In this document: positions 1-6,549 of the stretch, piece after piece
Layout: each line of letters begins with the position of its first letter
Numbering within the stretch: position 1 is the stretch's first letter
Assembly (NCBI GenBank): GCA_020633655.1
Contig: JACKDF010000023.1
Coordinates: forward strand, 1 to 13,645
DNA from: Deferribacteres bacterium
GTDB taxonomy: Bacteria > Zhuqueibacterota > Zhuqueibacteria > Zhuqueibacterales > Geothermadaptataceae
Direction: 5' to 3'
DNA: 13,645 nucleotides
Notes under the pieces: model-generated
Told to the model about the DNA's origin: nothing
The model's input: the letters and a program-made list of their open reading frames with translations, nothing else
The model's database searches: none
Translations under genes and position numbers: made by a program

Positions 1-212
1 TAGATAAAACGATTCACGATGAGATTATCACCAATCTCGATTGTTGTGCGCATGGAACCCGTAGGCACATGATATGCTTTCACGATCGATGCCTGCAATA
101 CCATGACAATACCCAGGGGCACAAGAATGGCCATCGTGTATTCTTTGATTTTACCAAGAAGTGTGGTCGGTTTTTCTTTCTCTTTCTTTTCTGACTTTCT
201 TCTCCACTGCAT
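1..212 (-). CDS. lepB: Signal peptidase I, N-terminal part (runs off left edge)
   Basis: This is the first 70 codons of a type I signal peptidase, the membrane serine protease that cuts signal peptides from exported proteins. The visible protein starts with a lysine/glutamate-rich cytoplasmic stretch (about residues 2-24). A single hydrophobic segment follows (about 27-43). Then comes the family's catalytic box, PTGSMR, whose serine is the nucleophile, and after it GDNLIVNRFIY, matching the usual GD-ilVnKf-YG. The catalytic lysine and the rest of the protein lie beyond the window. The ATG at 212-210 is preceded by AGAGG about 8 nt upstream. The gene above it, 268 nt away, encodes an exported protein and is on the same strand. 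The identification rests on the SM box and its surroundings and is secure even from this fragment. Confidence 0.93.
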   Translation of the reverse strand, partial: MQWRRKSEKKEKEKPTTLLGKIKEYTMAILVPLGIVMVLQASIVKAYHVPTGSMRTTIEIGDNLIVNRFI

Positions 213-480
213 GTAGTGCCTCTTTTTAAATGAAAAAATGTGTTTATCGATTAAAACGGCCTGCCATTTTCAGGCAATGCTCAAGGTGTACAAAGACAAG
301 GGATATCCCTTTCCCAATCTGGTTTTTACGAATAAAGCAGGCTAAAATTCTTGCATCCAGGTGTTGCGAGCGGAGTGAAGGATTAAATATCCTCATGCTG
401 CGCAGTCTCAATATCGGTGAATAAACGCTGGCAAAATTGGGACGATTGATTTGTACAAAAGTTTGCCGTTGACTTCGGAA
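213..480. other. Intergenic region upstream of lepB
   Basis: No credible gene is visible here; a 64-codon plus-strand reading frame at 230-424 has no family resemblance and no ribosome site. The region should carry the lepB promoter, but I cannot point to convincing -35/-10 boxes. It holds a perfect 14-bp palindrome at 298-311, a small hairpin (GCCTG/CAGGC, 259-275), a 10-bp palindrome TTTGTACAAA (450-459), and a GC-richer stretch at about 362-411 that looks like a decayed dispersed repeat. Confidence 0.6.
298..311. promoter_or_regulatory. Perfect 14-bp palindrome, possible operator
   Basis: AAGGGATATCCCTT reads identically on both strands and lies about 86 nt upstream of the lepB start codon. 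A palindrome of this length without a spacer suits a dimeric DNA-binding protein better than an RNA hairpin. No recognised regulator motif is matched, so the role is inferred from position and symmetry only. Confidence 0.3.
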
Positions 481-1422
481 TTACTTCAATAAACCTAAAG
501 TAAATACGACCGCTTTATCATCGTAATCATTAAAGGTCATCAAATAATCCAGATTTGCAACCAACTGAAAATTATATGTGCGAAAAACTCGAATCCCACC
601 GGTCAATGTAAGTTCAAAGCCATCACCGTTACGCTTATCCTCGACATAACTACCCGATTCCACCTCGTAGTAGTCGTATGTTTCATGAGAAATCCAGTGA
701 AAACCAAAAGCACCGCCAAAATAAGGGCAGATATCTGTTCGGGTCGTAAGATAATGCACGAAGAGGTTAGTTGCAAAGCCATTTCGCACCGCGGTGAGCA
801 TCCCTGCAGACAAGTTTTCCATATCATAGCCAGTGCGAAAATCCAAAGCAAAGGATCTTTCCTTACCATCGTAACCGTCCTGCGGGTACAAATAACCAAA
901 TGAAAAGCCACTTGTTTTATGGGCTGAGCGGCGTAATGGTTTTTTGTCCTCGCTTTCCGTAATATTGCCAACTTCAGCAGTTTTGGCAATCGGTTCGTGG
1001 CGGGCTATACTTAACGCAACGCGTTTCATTACCATGTCCAAATCTTCAACAGTATTGGATGTGGTGTTATCAGAAAATATTGTTCGCCCGGAAGAAACCT
1101 CGAGATGGATGAACTGAACAATAATTTTTTCACCCAGACGGCTCAGGCGACAAAGAACGACTTCCTCTGCGGCAGCTTCTTTTCCGAGTTCAATCGCACA
1201 TTTTTCCTCGTAACACGGTTGCTTTTCATTATCGAAGGGAATTTGGATAACCTCATAATCCAGTTGTTTTTGCAGCTCCATTTTTAACAAAGATTCCGAG
1301 GTTAAAATAGCACTCTCCTCCAAACCAATTGCATGCAATGGAGCGATTGCCAGACGCTTTTGTGCATGCAGCGCTACCGTAAGTCCTAAAAAGATTAAAA
1401 CAATCATCCATCGTTTCTTCAT
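481..1422 (-). CDS. Exported two-part protein: TolB/FlgO-like N-terminal region and predicted beta-barrel C-terminal region
   Basis: I do not recognise a named family over the full 313 residues. Residues 1-20 are a signal peptide ending LHA before Gln21. Residues about 22-145 resemble the TolB-N/FlgO/CsgG-like fold: RLAIAPL opening strand, CYEEKCAIELGKEAAAEEVV, then a LGEKIIVQFIHLEVSSG strand pair. The Cys70/Cys75 pair is typical of such periplasmic proteins. A charged linker (about 146-168) leads to a region rich in alternating aromatic and polar residues (about 170-313) that looks like a small 8-10-strand outer-membrane barrel and ends with VVFTLGLLK. The start ATG at 1422 has a strong GGAGG 5-6 nt upstream. 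It stands alone, 340 nt below the previous gene. A role as an envelope or assembly protein is a guess; the architecture is better supported than the function. Confidence 0.8.
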   Translation of the reverse strand: MKKRWMIVLIFLGLTVALHAQKRLAIAPLHAIGLEESAILTSESLLKMELQKQLDYEVIQIPFDNEKQPCYEEKCAIELGKEAAAEEVVLCRLSRLGEKIIVQFIHLEVSSGRTIFSDNTTSNTVEDLDMVMKRVALSIARHEPIAKTAEVGNITESEDKKPLRRSAHKTSGFSFGYLYPQDGYDGKERSFALDFRTGYDMENLSAGMLTAVRNGFATNLFVHYLTTRTDICPYFGGAFGFHWISHETYDYYEVESGSYVEDKRNGDGFELTLTGGIRVFRTYNFQLVANLDYLMTFNDYDDKAVVFTLGLLK

Positions 1423-1762
1423 TATGTCCTCCGAGAACTTTGTTGGGATTGAACAGCAACCGATTTTGAATTTCTACTCATACAGAAAAATCTACGTTTT
1501 GTTGTCGTTAAAATGCAATGAAAGTGGTTCGGTCTGAATCAATACATCTGTTCAAATAGAGATGAGCAGGTTTTGTTCCCTAAAATTATGCGGAATCCAC
1601 CAGGGTTTCACCAGGCAGTATGATTTATGGTGAGTGGGAAAATCATGTGTACTATGACAATGCTTAAAGAGTGCAAATCATACGGAAAATTGGGAAAAAA
1701 TGGAAGGGTTTCGATGTTGATTTTCCGTTCCCGATAATAATTATCGGGAACGGAAAAGAATA
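1423..1762. other. 340-nt intergenic region with a strong hairpin and a 9-bp inverted repeat
   Basis: No gene is visible. The right end is occupied by the 37-nt perfect hairpin described separately (1721-1757). A 9-bp inverted repeat, GTATGATTT at 1618-1626 and AAATCATAC at 1675-1683, spans 66 nt. The promoter of the 313-residue gene should lie in the left part, but no box is clear enough to call. The segment is AT-rich and contains nothing resembling a tRNA or a known RNA. Confidence 0.55.
1721..1757 (-). terminator. 17-bp perfect hairpin just after the secreted LTD gene
   Basis: The arms TTTTCCGTTCCCGATAA (1721-1737) and TTATCGGGAACGGAAAA (1741-1757) are perfectly complementary with a 3-nt loop. 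The hairpin begins 5 nt after the stop codon of the secreted lamin-tail gene. The arms themselves start and end with T4/A4, but no U-tract follows the 3' arm on the minus strand (next bases TCAACATCG). It is therefore a strong structure without the classic intrinsic-terminator tail. It may end transcription, protect the mRNA 3' end, or be a copy of a dispersed palindromic repeat. Confidence 0.6.
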
Positions 1763-3550
1763 TTACTGCACAAACATCATTTTTTTCACCTGAGTAAATT
1801 CACCAGCTTGAATACGATAGAAATATACACCCGATGCCGCCAATTGGCCATTTTGCATGTGACCATTCCATTGCACCTTATGTGTTCCAGCCTGCAGATC
1901 GCTATTGACAAGTGTCGTGATTTCTCGACCGACAATATTATAGACTTTTATGAACACGTGGGCATTTTTCGGTAATTGATAAACAATTGTTGTTGAGGGA
2001 TTGAAGGGGTTAGGATAGTTCTGCATAAGGGCAAAATCTACTGGTAGTGTGCCATTGCCATTTTCACTTACTGCAGAAACGGGATTGCTTGTTCCCGGTG
2101 TAGGATTGGCGAACATCGCCCATTCGCTACCCCCATCCGGAACCCGACCGTAAGAAGTATCTGCAATCTGTTCAGTATACGTCAGCGAATCGATAATCGT
2201 CACGCCATCGGCAGCCGTCAAACCAATTTGCTCACCACCACCCGAAAGTTTAATGTCGACATGCAATACACCCTGATGTGATTCTTTATCGGCATAAAGT
2301 AGCAGGAAACCACCGGCAGGAATCGTGGTTTTCGCCGGATCAGTTGTTGGAATCTGCCACTGGGTCAAATTCGACAAATCATCCGTGATGTACATACCAC
2401 CGATATCAACTGCCGCAGCTCCCGGATTGTAGATTTCGATCCAGTCTTCATAGGGATCACCATCATCGGTGTCCTCTTCAGGGTCGACAAGATAGGTGTC
2501 ATTACTGGCCATAAATTCGTTGATAAACAAAGTTGGCGCTTCCACAATACCCACATTTGAAGCACCCGGGGTTGGTTCAATGAAAAACGCCCATTCGTTT
2601 CCACCATCAACCGTGCGGCCGTAGGACGTGTCGGCATATTGCTCGGTATAAGTTAGAGAATCGATGACCGTTGTACCGTCTGCTGCCGTTAAACCAATTT
2701 GTTCGCCACCGCCGGATAATTTAATATTCACATGCAAAACACCTTGGTGTGTTTCTTTGTCCGCATACAACACCAGAAATCCGCCTGCTGGAATCGTGGT
2801 TTTGTCAGGCTCGGTAGCAGGAATCTGCCATTGGGTTAATTCGGCAAGATCGTCTGTTATGTACATCCCGCCAATATCGACCGGCGTGCTACCCGGATTG
2901 AAAATTTCAATCCAATCTTCATAGGGATCACCATCATCTGTATCCTCATCGGGGTCAACAAGCGATGCGTCATTGCTGGCTAAAAATTCGTTGATATACA
3001 GAACGGGAGCGAGAACTGCGCCACTGCCATTTGCTGCCCCGGGTGTCGGATTTGGGAAGAATGCCCATTGATCAGCCCCATCGGGGGTTCTGCCATAGGA
3101 TGTGTCGGCGATCTGCTCAGTGTAGGTAAGCGAATCAAGGATGGTTACACCATCCGAAGCGGTCAAGCCAATCTGTTCACCGCTACCGGAGAGTTTGATA
3201 TTAACGTGCAATACACCCTGGTGCGTTTCTTTATCCGCATAAAGAATCAGGTAGCCACCAGCAGCAATAGTCGTTTTTGCAGCATCGGTTGCAGGAATTT
3301 GCCACAGGGTCAAATTACTTAGATCATCTGTCACATACATCCCGCCGACATCGACAGCACCAGTGCCGGCATTGTAAATTTCAATCCAGTCTTCATAGGG
3401 ATCACCGTCATCTGTGTCTTCTTCCGGGTCAACAAGATAGGCATCATTGCTTGCCATGAATTCATTTATCACCAAATTTTGTGCTTGAAGATTGGTGATC
3501 ATTAAAAACAAACAAGCGAGAAACAGAATACGTAACAAAAATTTGTTCAT
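1763..3550 (-). CDS. Secreted protein with three tandem lamin-tail domains and a type IX secretion sorting domain
   Basis: The 595-residue product has a signal peptide (about 1-23, LQA before Gln). Three lamin-tail domains (LTD, an Ig-like fold) lie at about 26-174, 184-332 and 341-489. Each opens with INEF-ASND, followed by an acidic loop and EDWIEI-N, GGMYVTDDL, a WQIP strand, HQGVLHVNIKLSG-GEQIGL, DTSYGR and a closing TPG-xN. A linker (490-507) leads to a FlgD-like C-terminal sorting domain (508-595) with NYPNPFNPST and SGVYFYRI, the signal for export by the type IX system and cell-surface attachment. The acidic DPEEDTDDGDP loops could bind Ca2+. No catalytic domain is present, although bacterial LTDs often accompany nucleases and other hydrolases. 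The ATG at 3550 has AAGGAGG in front. The gene is separated by 359 nt from its paralogue upstream. Its ligand is unknown. Confidence 0.93.
   Translation of the reverse strand: MNKFLLRILFLACLFLMITNLQAQNLVINEFMASNDAYLVDPEEDTDDGDPYEDWIEIYNAGTGAVDVGGMYVTDDLSNLTLWQIPATDAAKTTIAAGGYLILYADKETHQGVLHVNIKLSGSGEQIGLTASDGVTILDSLTYTEQIADTSYGRTPDGADQWAFFPNPTPGAANGSGAVLAPVLYINEFLASNDASLVDPDEDTDDGDPYEDWIEIFNPGSTPVDIGGMYITDDLAELTQWQIPATEPDKTTIPAGGFLVLYADKETHQGVLHVNIKLSGGGEQIGLTAADGTTVIDSLTYTEQYADTSYGRTVDGGNEWAFFIEPTPGASNVGIVEAPTLFINEFMASNDTYLVDPEEDTDDGDPYEDWIEIYNPGAAAVDIGGMYITDDLSNLTQWQIPTTDPAKTTIPAGGFLLLYADKESHQGVLHVDIKLSGGGEQIGLTAADGVTIIDSLTYTEQIADTSYGRVPDGGSEWAMFANPTPGTSNPVSAVSENGNGTLPVDFALMQNYPNPFNPSTTIVYQLPKNAHVFIKVYNIVGREITTLVNSDLQAGTHKVQWNGHMQNGQLAASGVYFYRIQAGEFTQVKKMMFVQ
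2084..3475 (-). repeat. Three tandem in-gene repeats encoding lamin-tail domains
   Basis: The three LTD units occupy about 3029-3475, 2555-3001 and 2084-2530. Corresponding positions are offset by 474 and 471 bases; for example, the string TCTTCATAGGGATCACC recurs around 3390, 2916 and 2445. The protein units differ at only about one residue in five by eye, so the array arose by recent duplication or is kept similar by recombination. It is a likely site for domain gain or loss between strains and for assembly collapse. Confidence 0.88.
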
Positions 3551-3577
3551 TCGTTTCCTCCTTTAATCATACAAATA

Positions 3578-3608
3578 CCCTTTCGCAGGATTAGCACCTT
3601 CGAAAGGG
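3578..3608 (-). promoter_or_regulatory. Leader hairpin upstream of the secreted LTD gene
   Basis: On the minus strand, CCCTTTCG (3608-3601) pairs perfectly with CGAAAGGG (3585-3578) around a 15-nt loop AAGGTGCTAATCCTG. Inside the loop AGG and CCT can add three pairs after an A-G mismatch. The structure ends 27 nt before the start codon and about 15 nt before the AAGGAGG ribosome site, a suitable place for a translational control element. The loop recalls the GGTGCTAATTCC core of SAM-I riboswitches, but the other helices of that class are not seen, so no riboswitch class is assigned. Confidence 0.4.
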
Positions 3609-3653
3609 CAACTTCAGTTGAAAAATATTGAATTTGAATCCGCTCTGCTTTCT

Positions 3654-3820
3654 TCCGGAAACAAGTATTTTGCGGGATACAACTGGTTGACTCAAAATGA
3701 CCAGATTGTGTAATAAGGCTTCGTTGCTGAAATCATTGAAACCGGAATAAGTTCAACTGGTCGCTGAGATTGCCATAGCGCACAGTTGAACCTTTTTTAC
3801 ACAATCTGGATGTTTCCGGA
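3654..3820. repeat. Three nested perfect inverted repeats (167 nt)
   Basis: Outer arms TCCGGAAACA (3654-3663) and TGTTTCCGGA (3811-3820) pair over 10 bp. Middle arms CCAGATTGTGTAA (3701-3713) and TTACACAATCTGG (3797-3809) pair over 13 bp. Inner arms GTTCAACTG (3751-3759) and CAGTTGAAC (3783-3791) pair over 9 bp, with a further CGCT/AGCG stem (3762-3765/3777-3780) inside. The two internal loops are strongly one-sided: each is exactly 37 nt on the left arm but 1 and 5 nt on the right. All stems can form at once in one RNA. It may be a structured RNA or terminator between the two LTD genes, or a small palindromic mobile element; no clear target-site duplication is seen. Confidence 0.7.
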
Positions 3821-3909
3821 CTAGTGCATAACGGGTGATTTGTGTTGCCTGTTGTTAATGTAACACTGTTTTTTGCATATAGAATACAATTTTAAACCGC
3901 AGCGGAATT

Positions 3910-5247
3910 TTATTGATTCGACACACCCGGAGTTCCACCTGGAATATGCTGCCATGTGTTGCTGCCATCGGGAACACGTGCATAAGATGTGTCTGCAGGC
4001 TGCTCTGTGTAAGTCAATCCATCGATTATGGTCATGCCATCAATGCCAACCAAACCGATATCCTCACCACTGCCTGACAATTTAATGTCCACATGCAAAA
4101 TCCCTTGCTCCATTTCTTTGTCAGCCCATAGAACCAGGAAACCGCCGGGTGCTATTGTTGTCTTTGTCGGGTCCGTAGTGGGAATTTGCCAGAGCGTTAG
4201 ATCGGACAAGTCATCTGTTACATACATGCCACCAATGTCCACCGCTTTCGTACCCGGATTGTAGATTTCAATCCAGTCCTCGAAAGGATCGCCATCAGTG
4301 TCGTCGGGATCAACCACGGATGAATCGTTGCTCGCCATGAACTCATTTATGTACAAGGTCGGTGGAATATAAACATCACCAATATTGAAAGAAAGCGTAT
4401 CGGAGATGGCAACCAATCCACTGTCATCGGTTGCTGTGAGATAGAAATAAACCACTGATTTATCTGCAAAGGGACCTAGTTCGACCTCATAGGAAGACAC
4501 ACTTTTCAGCATGTTTTTTACGTTGTCCATAGCGCCTTCCGGACCATAATTGATCACAAACGAAGCTAAATTATCATTCGTATCTTCGGCTTTTGCGCTA
4601 ATAGTAATTATGCTGGTCTCCGTTTTTTCTTCCGGACTGATAACGATATCGCTGATAACCGGCTCAACATTTGTCGATGCACCGGCATTGGACATGCCGG
4701 GAGAAGCGACGCCGAATACGGTCCATGTAGTGCCACCATCGGGATTGCGACCGTAGGAAATGTCGGTTTGCTGTGGTTCATAAGTAAAACTGTCGATAAT
4801 TGTCTGTCCGTCGGAATCGACGATGACGATATCTTCACCACCGCCGGACAATTTAAAGTCCGCGTGTAAAACCCCCTGATCCATCTCACCATCGGCCCAA
4901 ATAACAAGAAATCCACCCGGCAGAATTGTCGTTTTGGCCGGATCTGTATCCGGTACTTGCCACAAAGTTAAATCCTGTGGATCATCTGTTACGTACATAC
5001 CAGCCATGTTGATCGCTTTAGTGCCAGCATTATAAATCTCGATCCAATCATCGTAGACACTGGCGTCACCACTACCGTCATCATCTGGGTCAGCGACAGC
5101 AAAATCATTGCTGGCCATAAATTCATTTATAAGCAGGGGGATACCACTACCCTGAATCGCAGAAGGTGCGACGGGTTCATCGAGGCTGCATTGGCTATAA
5201 ATAAATAGCGTTGCCAAAAGCAATGTGAATATTTTTATTAATTTCAT
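3910..5247 (-). CDS. Probable lipoprotein with two lamin-tail domains flanking an Ig-like segment
   Basis: I place the start at the ATG at 5247, preceded by GGAG with 6-nt spacing, giving 445 residues. A TTG further upstream (5277) has no ribosome site and would put charged residues ahead of the signal peptide. Residues 1-19 form a hydrophobic signal ending IYSQ before Cys20, a relaxed lipobox; the following SLDEP is acidic, as in some surface-exposed Bacteroidota lipoproteins. LTD 1 spans about 38-187 (INEFMASND, DDWIEIYN, ISYGR, SPGMSN). A beta-rich Ig/Fn3-like stretch lies at about 194-290 (VISDIVISPEE, FYLTATDDSG). LTD 2 spans about 298-444 (INEFMASND, EDWIEIYN, TSYARVPDG, TPGVSN). There is no type IX sorting domain, unlike its neighbour, so anchoring by lipid is the likely alternative. 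It follows the phosphate porin by 78 nt on the same strand. No enzymatic motif is visible. Confidence 0.88.
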   Translation of the reverse strand: MKLIKIFTLLLATLFIYSQCSLDEPVAPSAIQGSGIPLLINEFMASNDFAVADPDDDGSGDASVYDDWIEIYNAGTKAINMAGMYVTDDPQDLTLWQVPDTDPAKTTILPGGFLVIWADGEMDQGVLHADFKLSGGGEDIVIVDSDGQTIIDSFTYEPQQTDISYGRNPDGGTTWTVFGVASPGMSNAGASTNVEPVISDIVISPEEKTETSIITISAKAEDTNDNLASFVINYGPEGAMDNVKNMLKSVSSYEVELGPFADKSVVYFYLTATDDSGLVAISDTLSFNIGDVYIPPTLYINEFMASNDSSVVDPDDTDGDPFEDWIEIYNPGTKAVDIGGMYVTDDLSDLTLWQIPTTDPTKTTIAPGGFLVLWADKEMEQGILHVDIKLSGSGEDIGLVGIDGMTIIDGLTYTEQPADTSYARVPDGSNTWQHIPGGTPGVSNQ

Positions 5248-5271
5248 TTTTTTCTCCGTTTTAAAATTGCC

Positions 5272-5311
5272 CCACAAGGGGGTAGACGATATTATTAATT
5301 AATCCTTGTGG
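5272..5311 (-). terminator. 8-bp inverted repeat between porin and LTD lipoprotein genes (weak terminator or attenuator)
   Basis: CCACAAGG (5272-5279) and CCTTGTGG (5304-5311) are perfectly complementary around a 24-nt AT-rich loop. The structure lies in the 78-nt gap after the porin stop codon and is followed on the minus strand by GGCAATTTTAAAA, so it lacks a proper U-tract. It could attenuate read-through from the phosphate operon into the LTD gene. The large loop keeps confidence low. Confidence 0.35.
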
Positions 5312-5325
5312 TCTGCTGTCATTCT

Positions 5326-6549
5326 TTAAAAATAAACCATTGCCAGTACATGCAATACGCTGAAATCGTCATCGCCGATAAATCCCTCTCCCGTGGCATT
5401 AATAGAATGGTCCACGTAGGTATAATTGAGCATAAGGCGAATATTAGGATTTACGTACCAGTTAAGCGCACCGGTATAATTGTTGGCCATGCCACCGTAA
5501 ATACCCGCTTTATCATCGGATAAATCGAGGTGGCTGTAGCGAGCTGCTATTTCCCATGCACCCGTTTTATTCGATTTTGGAGTCACCTGGCCAAACTCAC
5601 CTTCGATGCTGTTCCAGGGCCGGGATTCACCGGTGAGTATCCAGCTTAAAAAGGCATATCCGCCTTGAAAAGTGGCGTCCTGAGCTCCGTTAATACGACG
5701 AAGATTGGTTTGAATATATTCCGCTTGCGCACTTAGATTTTTGTAGACAAATGCTCCCTCCAAGCCATATTTAGTGGAGTGATGCACATTGAGAATCGTT
5801 CCGGTGTCGAGAATTTCTGTATCACCGATTTTCGTTTCCGGCTCACTGGCGAAATCCATAGCACCGGTTTCGTCGTCGGGTTTTTGATAAACTGCGGCAA
5901 GGCCGGTATGAATAATAAAATTATCTGTCCGCACAGGCGCATAAACCAACCTCGCTGCAGCGCCATTCCCGGTTTCATCTTTTCGTTTATTTTTCTCGGT
6001 ATCCATCGTTTGGCCGTAGATAGCGCTTCGCAAATTCCATTTGTGACCCCATTTGCTGTATTCCAACCCGGCGCGGCGATCGGTTTCGAAGGCTAACATT
6101 GGGTATGCGCGTTCAATAAAGGTTTGGTAGCGAGATGACATCAGTTCATTCAAACCGAGGGGCATTTTGAAATGACCCGCTTTGATATGCGAATTCGTGA
6201 AACCATTGTAACTGAAAAACATATCTTTAACTTCAACAAGTCCTTCTGCGATATCGATGTCCCATTCGGCTCGCCACGTTTTCCACAATTCAAGTTTCAT
6301 TGCAAAACGGGCTTTTCGCAGGTGAGTACCATTGCTGAGCTCGTTCTTGTTTTCGAAAAAATAGGCGCCATTGAGAAACATACGGGTATCAAATCGGGTT
6401 TTGAAATTACCATCATCCGATTTGAACATCATGATGCCGTCATCCCATTCTGTATGGCCTGCACTGACATTCTGCTGGGCAAATGCCGAGCCTGAAATGA
6501 AAAATATCAACAGACCAAAAAGAACGTGTTTTACCTGCAAATTTTTCAT
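5326..6549 (-). CDS. OprO/OprP-type outer-membrane porin, probably phosphate-selective
   Basis: The 407-residue product has a signal peptide (1-24, cut after SAFA) and the features of the Porin_O_P family, beta-barrels that pass phosphate or polyphosphate across the outer membrane. It opens with a strand pair around MMFKSDDGNFKTRFDTRMFLNGAY. Next come HLRKARFAMKLELWKTWRAEWDIDIAE and KAGHFKMPLGLNELMSSRYQTFIERAYP, both characteristic of the family. Alternating aromatic strands continue to the end, where AMVYF gives the terminal phenylalanine recognised by the barrel assembly machinery. The start ATG directly abuts the TAA of the Na+/Pi transporter gene, and its AGGAGG lies inside the last codons of that gene, so translation is probably coupled. 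The neighbours strongly support phosphate as the substrate. Lysine/arginine ladder residues of OprP were not verified. Confidence 0.9.
   Translation of the reverse strand: MKNLQVKHVLFGLLIFFISGSAFAQQNVSAGHTEWDDGIMMFKSDDGNFKTRFDTRMFLNGAYFFENKNELSNGTHLRKARFAMKLELWKTWRAEWDIDIAEGLVEVKDMFFSYNGFTNSHIKAGHFKMPLGLNELMSSRYQTFIERAYPMLAFETDRRAGLEYSKWGHKWNLRSAIYGQTMDTEKNKRKDETGNGAAARLVYAPVRTDNFIIHTGLAAVYQKPDDETGAMDFASEPETKIGDTEILDTGTILNVHHSTKYGLEGAFVYKNLSAQAEYIQTNLRRINGAQDATFQGGYAFLSWILTGESRPWNSIEGEFGQVTPKSNKTGAWEIAARYSHLDLSDDKAGIYGGMANNYTGALNWYVNPNIRLMLNYTYVDHSINATGEGFIGDDDFSVLHVLAMVYF

Larger units (their letters stand above)
3551..3909. other. 359-nt non-coding region between the two lamin-tail genes
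   Basis: No credible protein is encoded. The region contains three nested perfect inverted repeats (3654-3820) and a separate hairpin (3578-3608) close to the next ribosome site. A short TGTTA-N3-TAACA inverted repeat lies at 3853-3865. A promoter for the downstream gene should lie here, but no box is convincing. The amount of secondary structure is far above what the other gaps in this window show. Confidence 0.65.

Noticed and set aside
230..424. 64-codon plus-strand reading frame between lepB and the 313-residue gene
   Set aside because: No ribosome site, no family resemblance, and it covers the probable lepB promoter and palindromes.
3573..3700. A complete SAM-I riboswitch
   Set aside because: Only a short core-like string is present; the P1, P2 and kink-turn elements expected upstream are not found, and the downstream gene is not a sulfur-metabolism gene.
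3701..3809. MITE with 13-bp terminal inverted repeats
   Set aside because: Flanks ATGA and ATGT give no clear target duplication, and no transposase or second copy is visible, so it is kept only as one possible reading of the nested repeats.
5248..5277. TTG at 5277 as start of the LTD lipoprotein
   Set aside because: It adds ten residues including charged ones before the signal peptide, lacks a ribosome site, and would put the real GGAG site inside the coding region; the ATG at 5247 fits better.
5316..5322. CTGTCAT resembling a Pho-box half-site
   Set aside because: Only one half-site, on the plus strand just after a stop codon, with no second copy at the proper spacing; not upstream of the phosphate operon.
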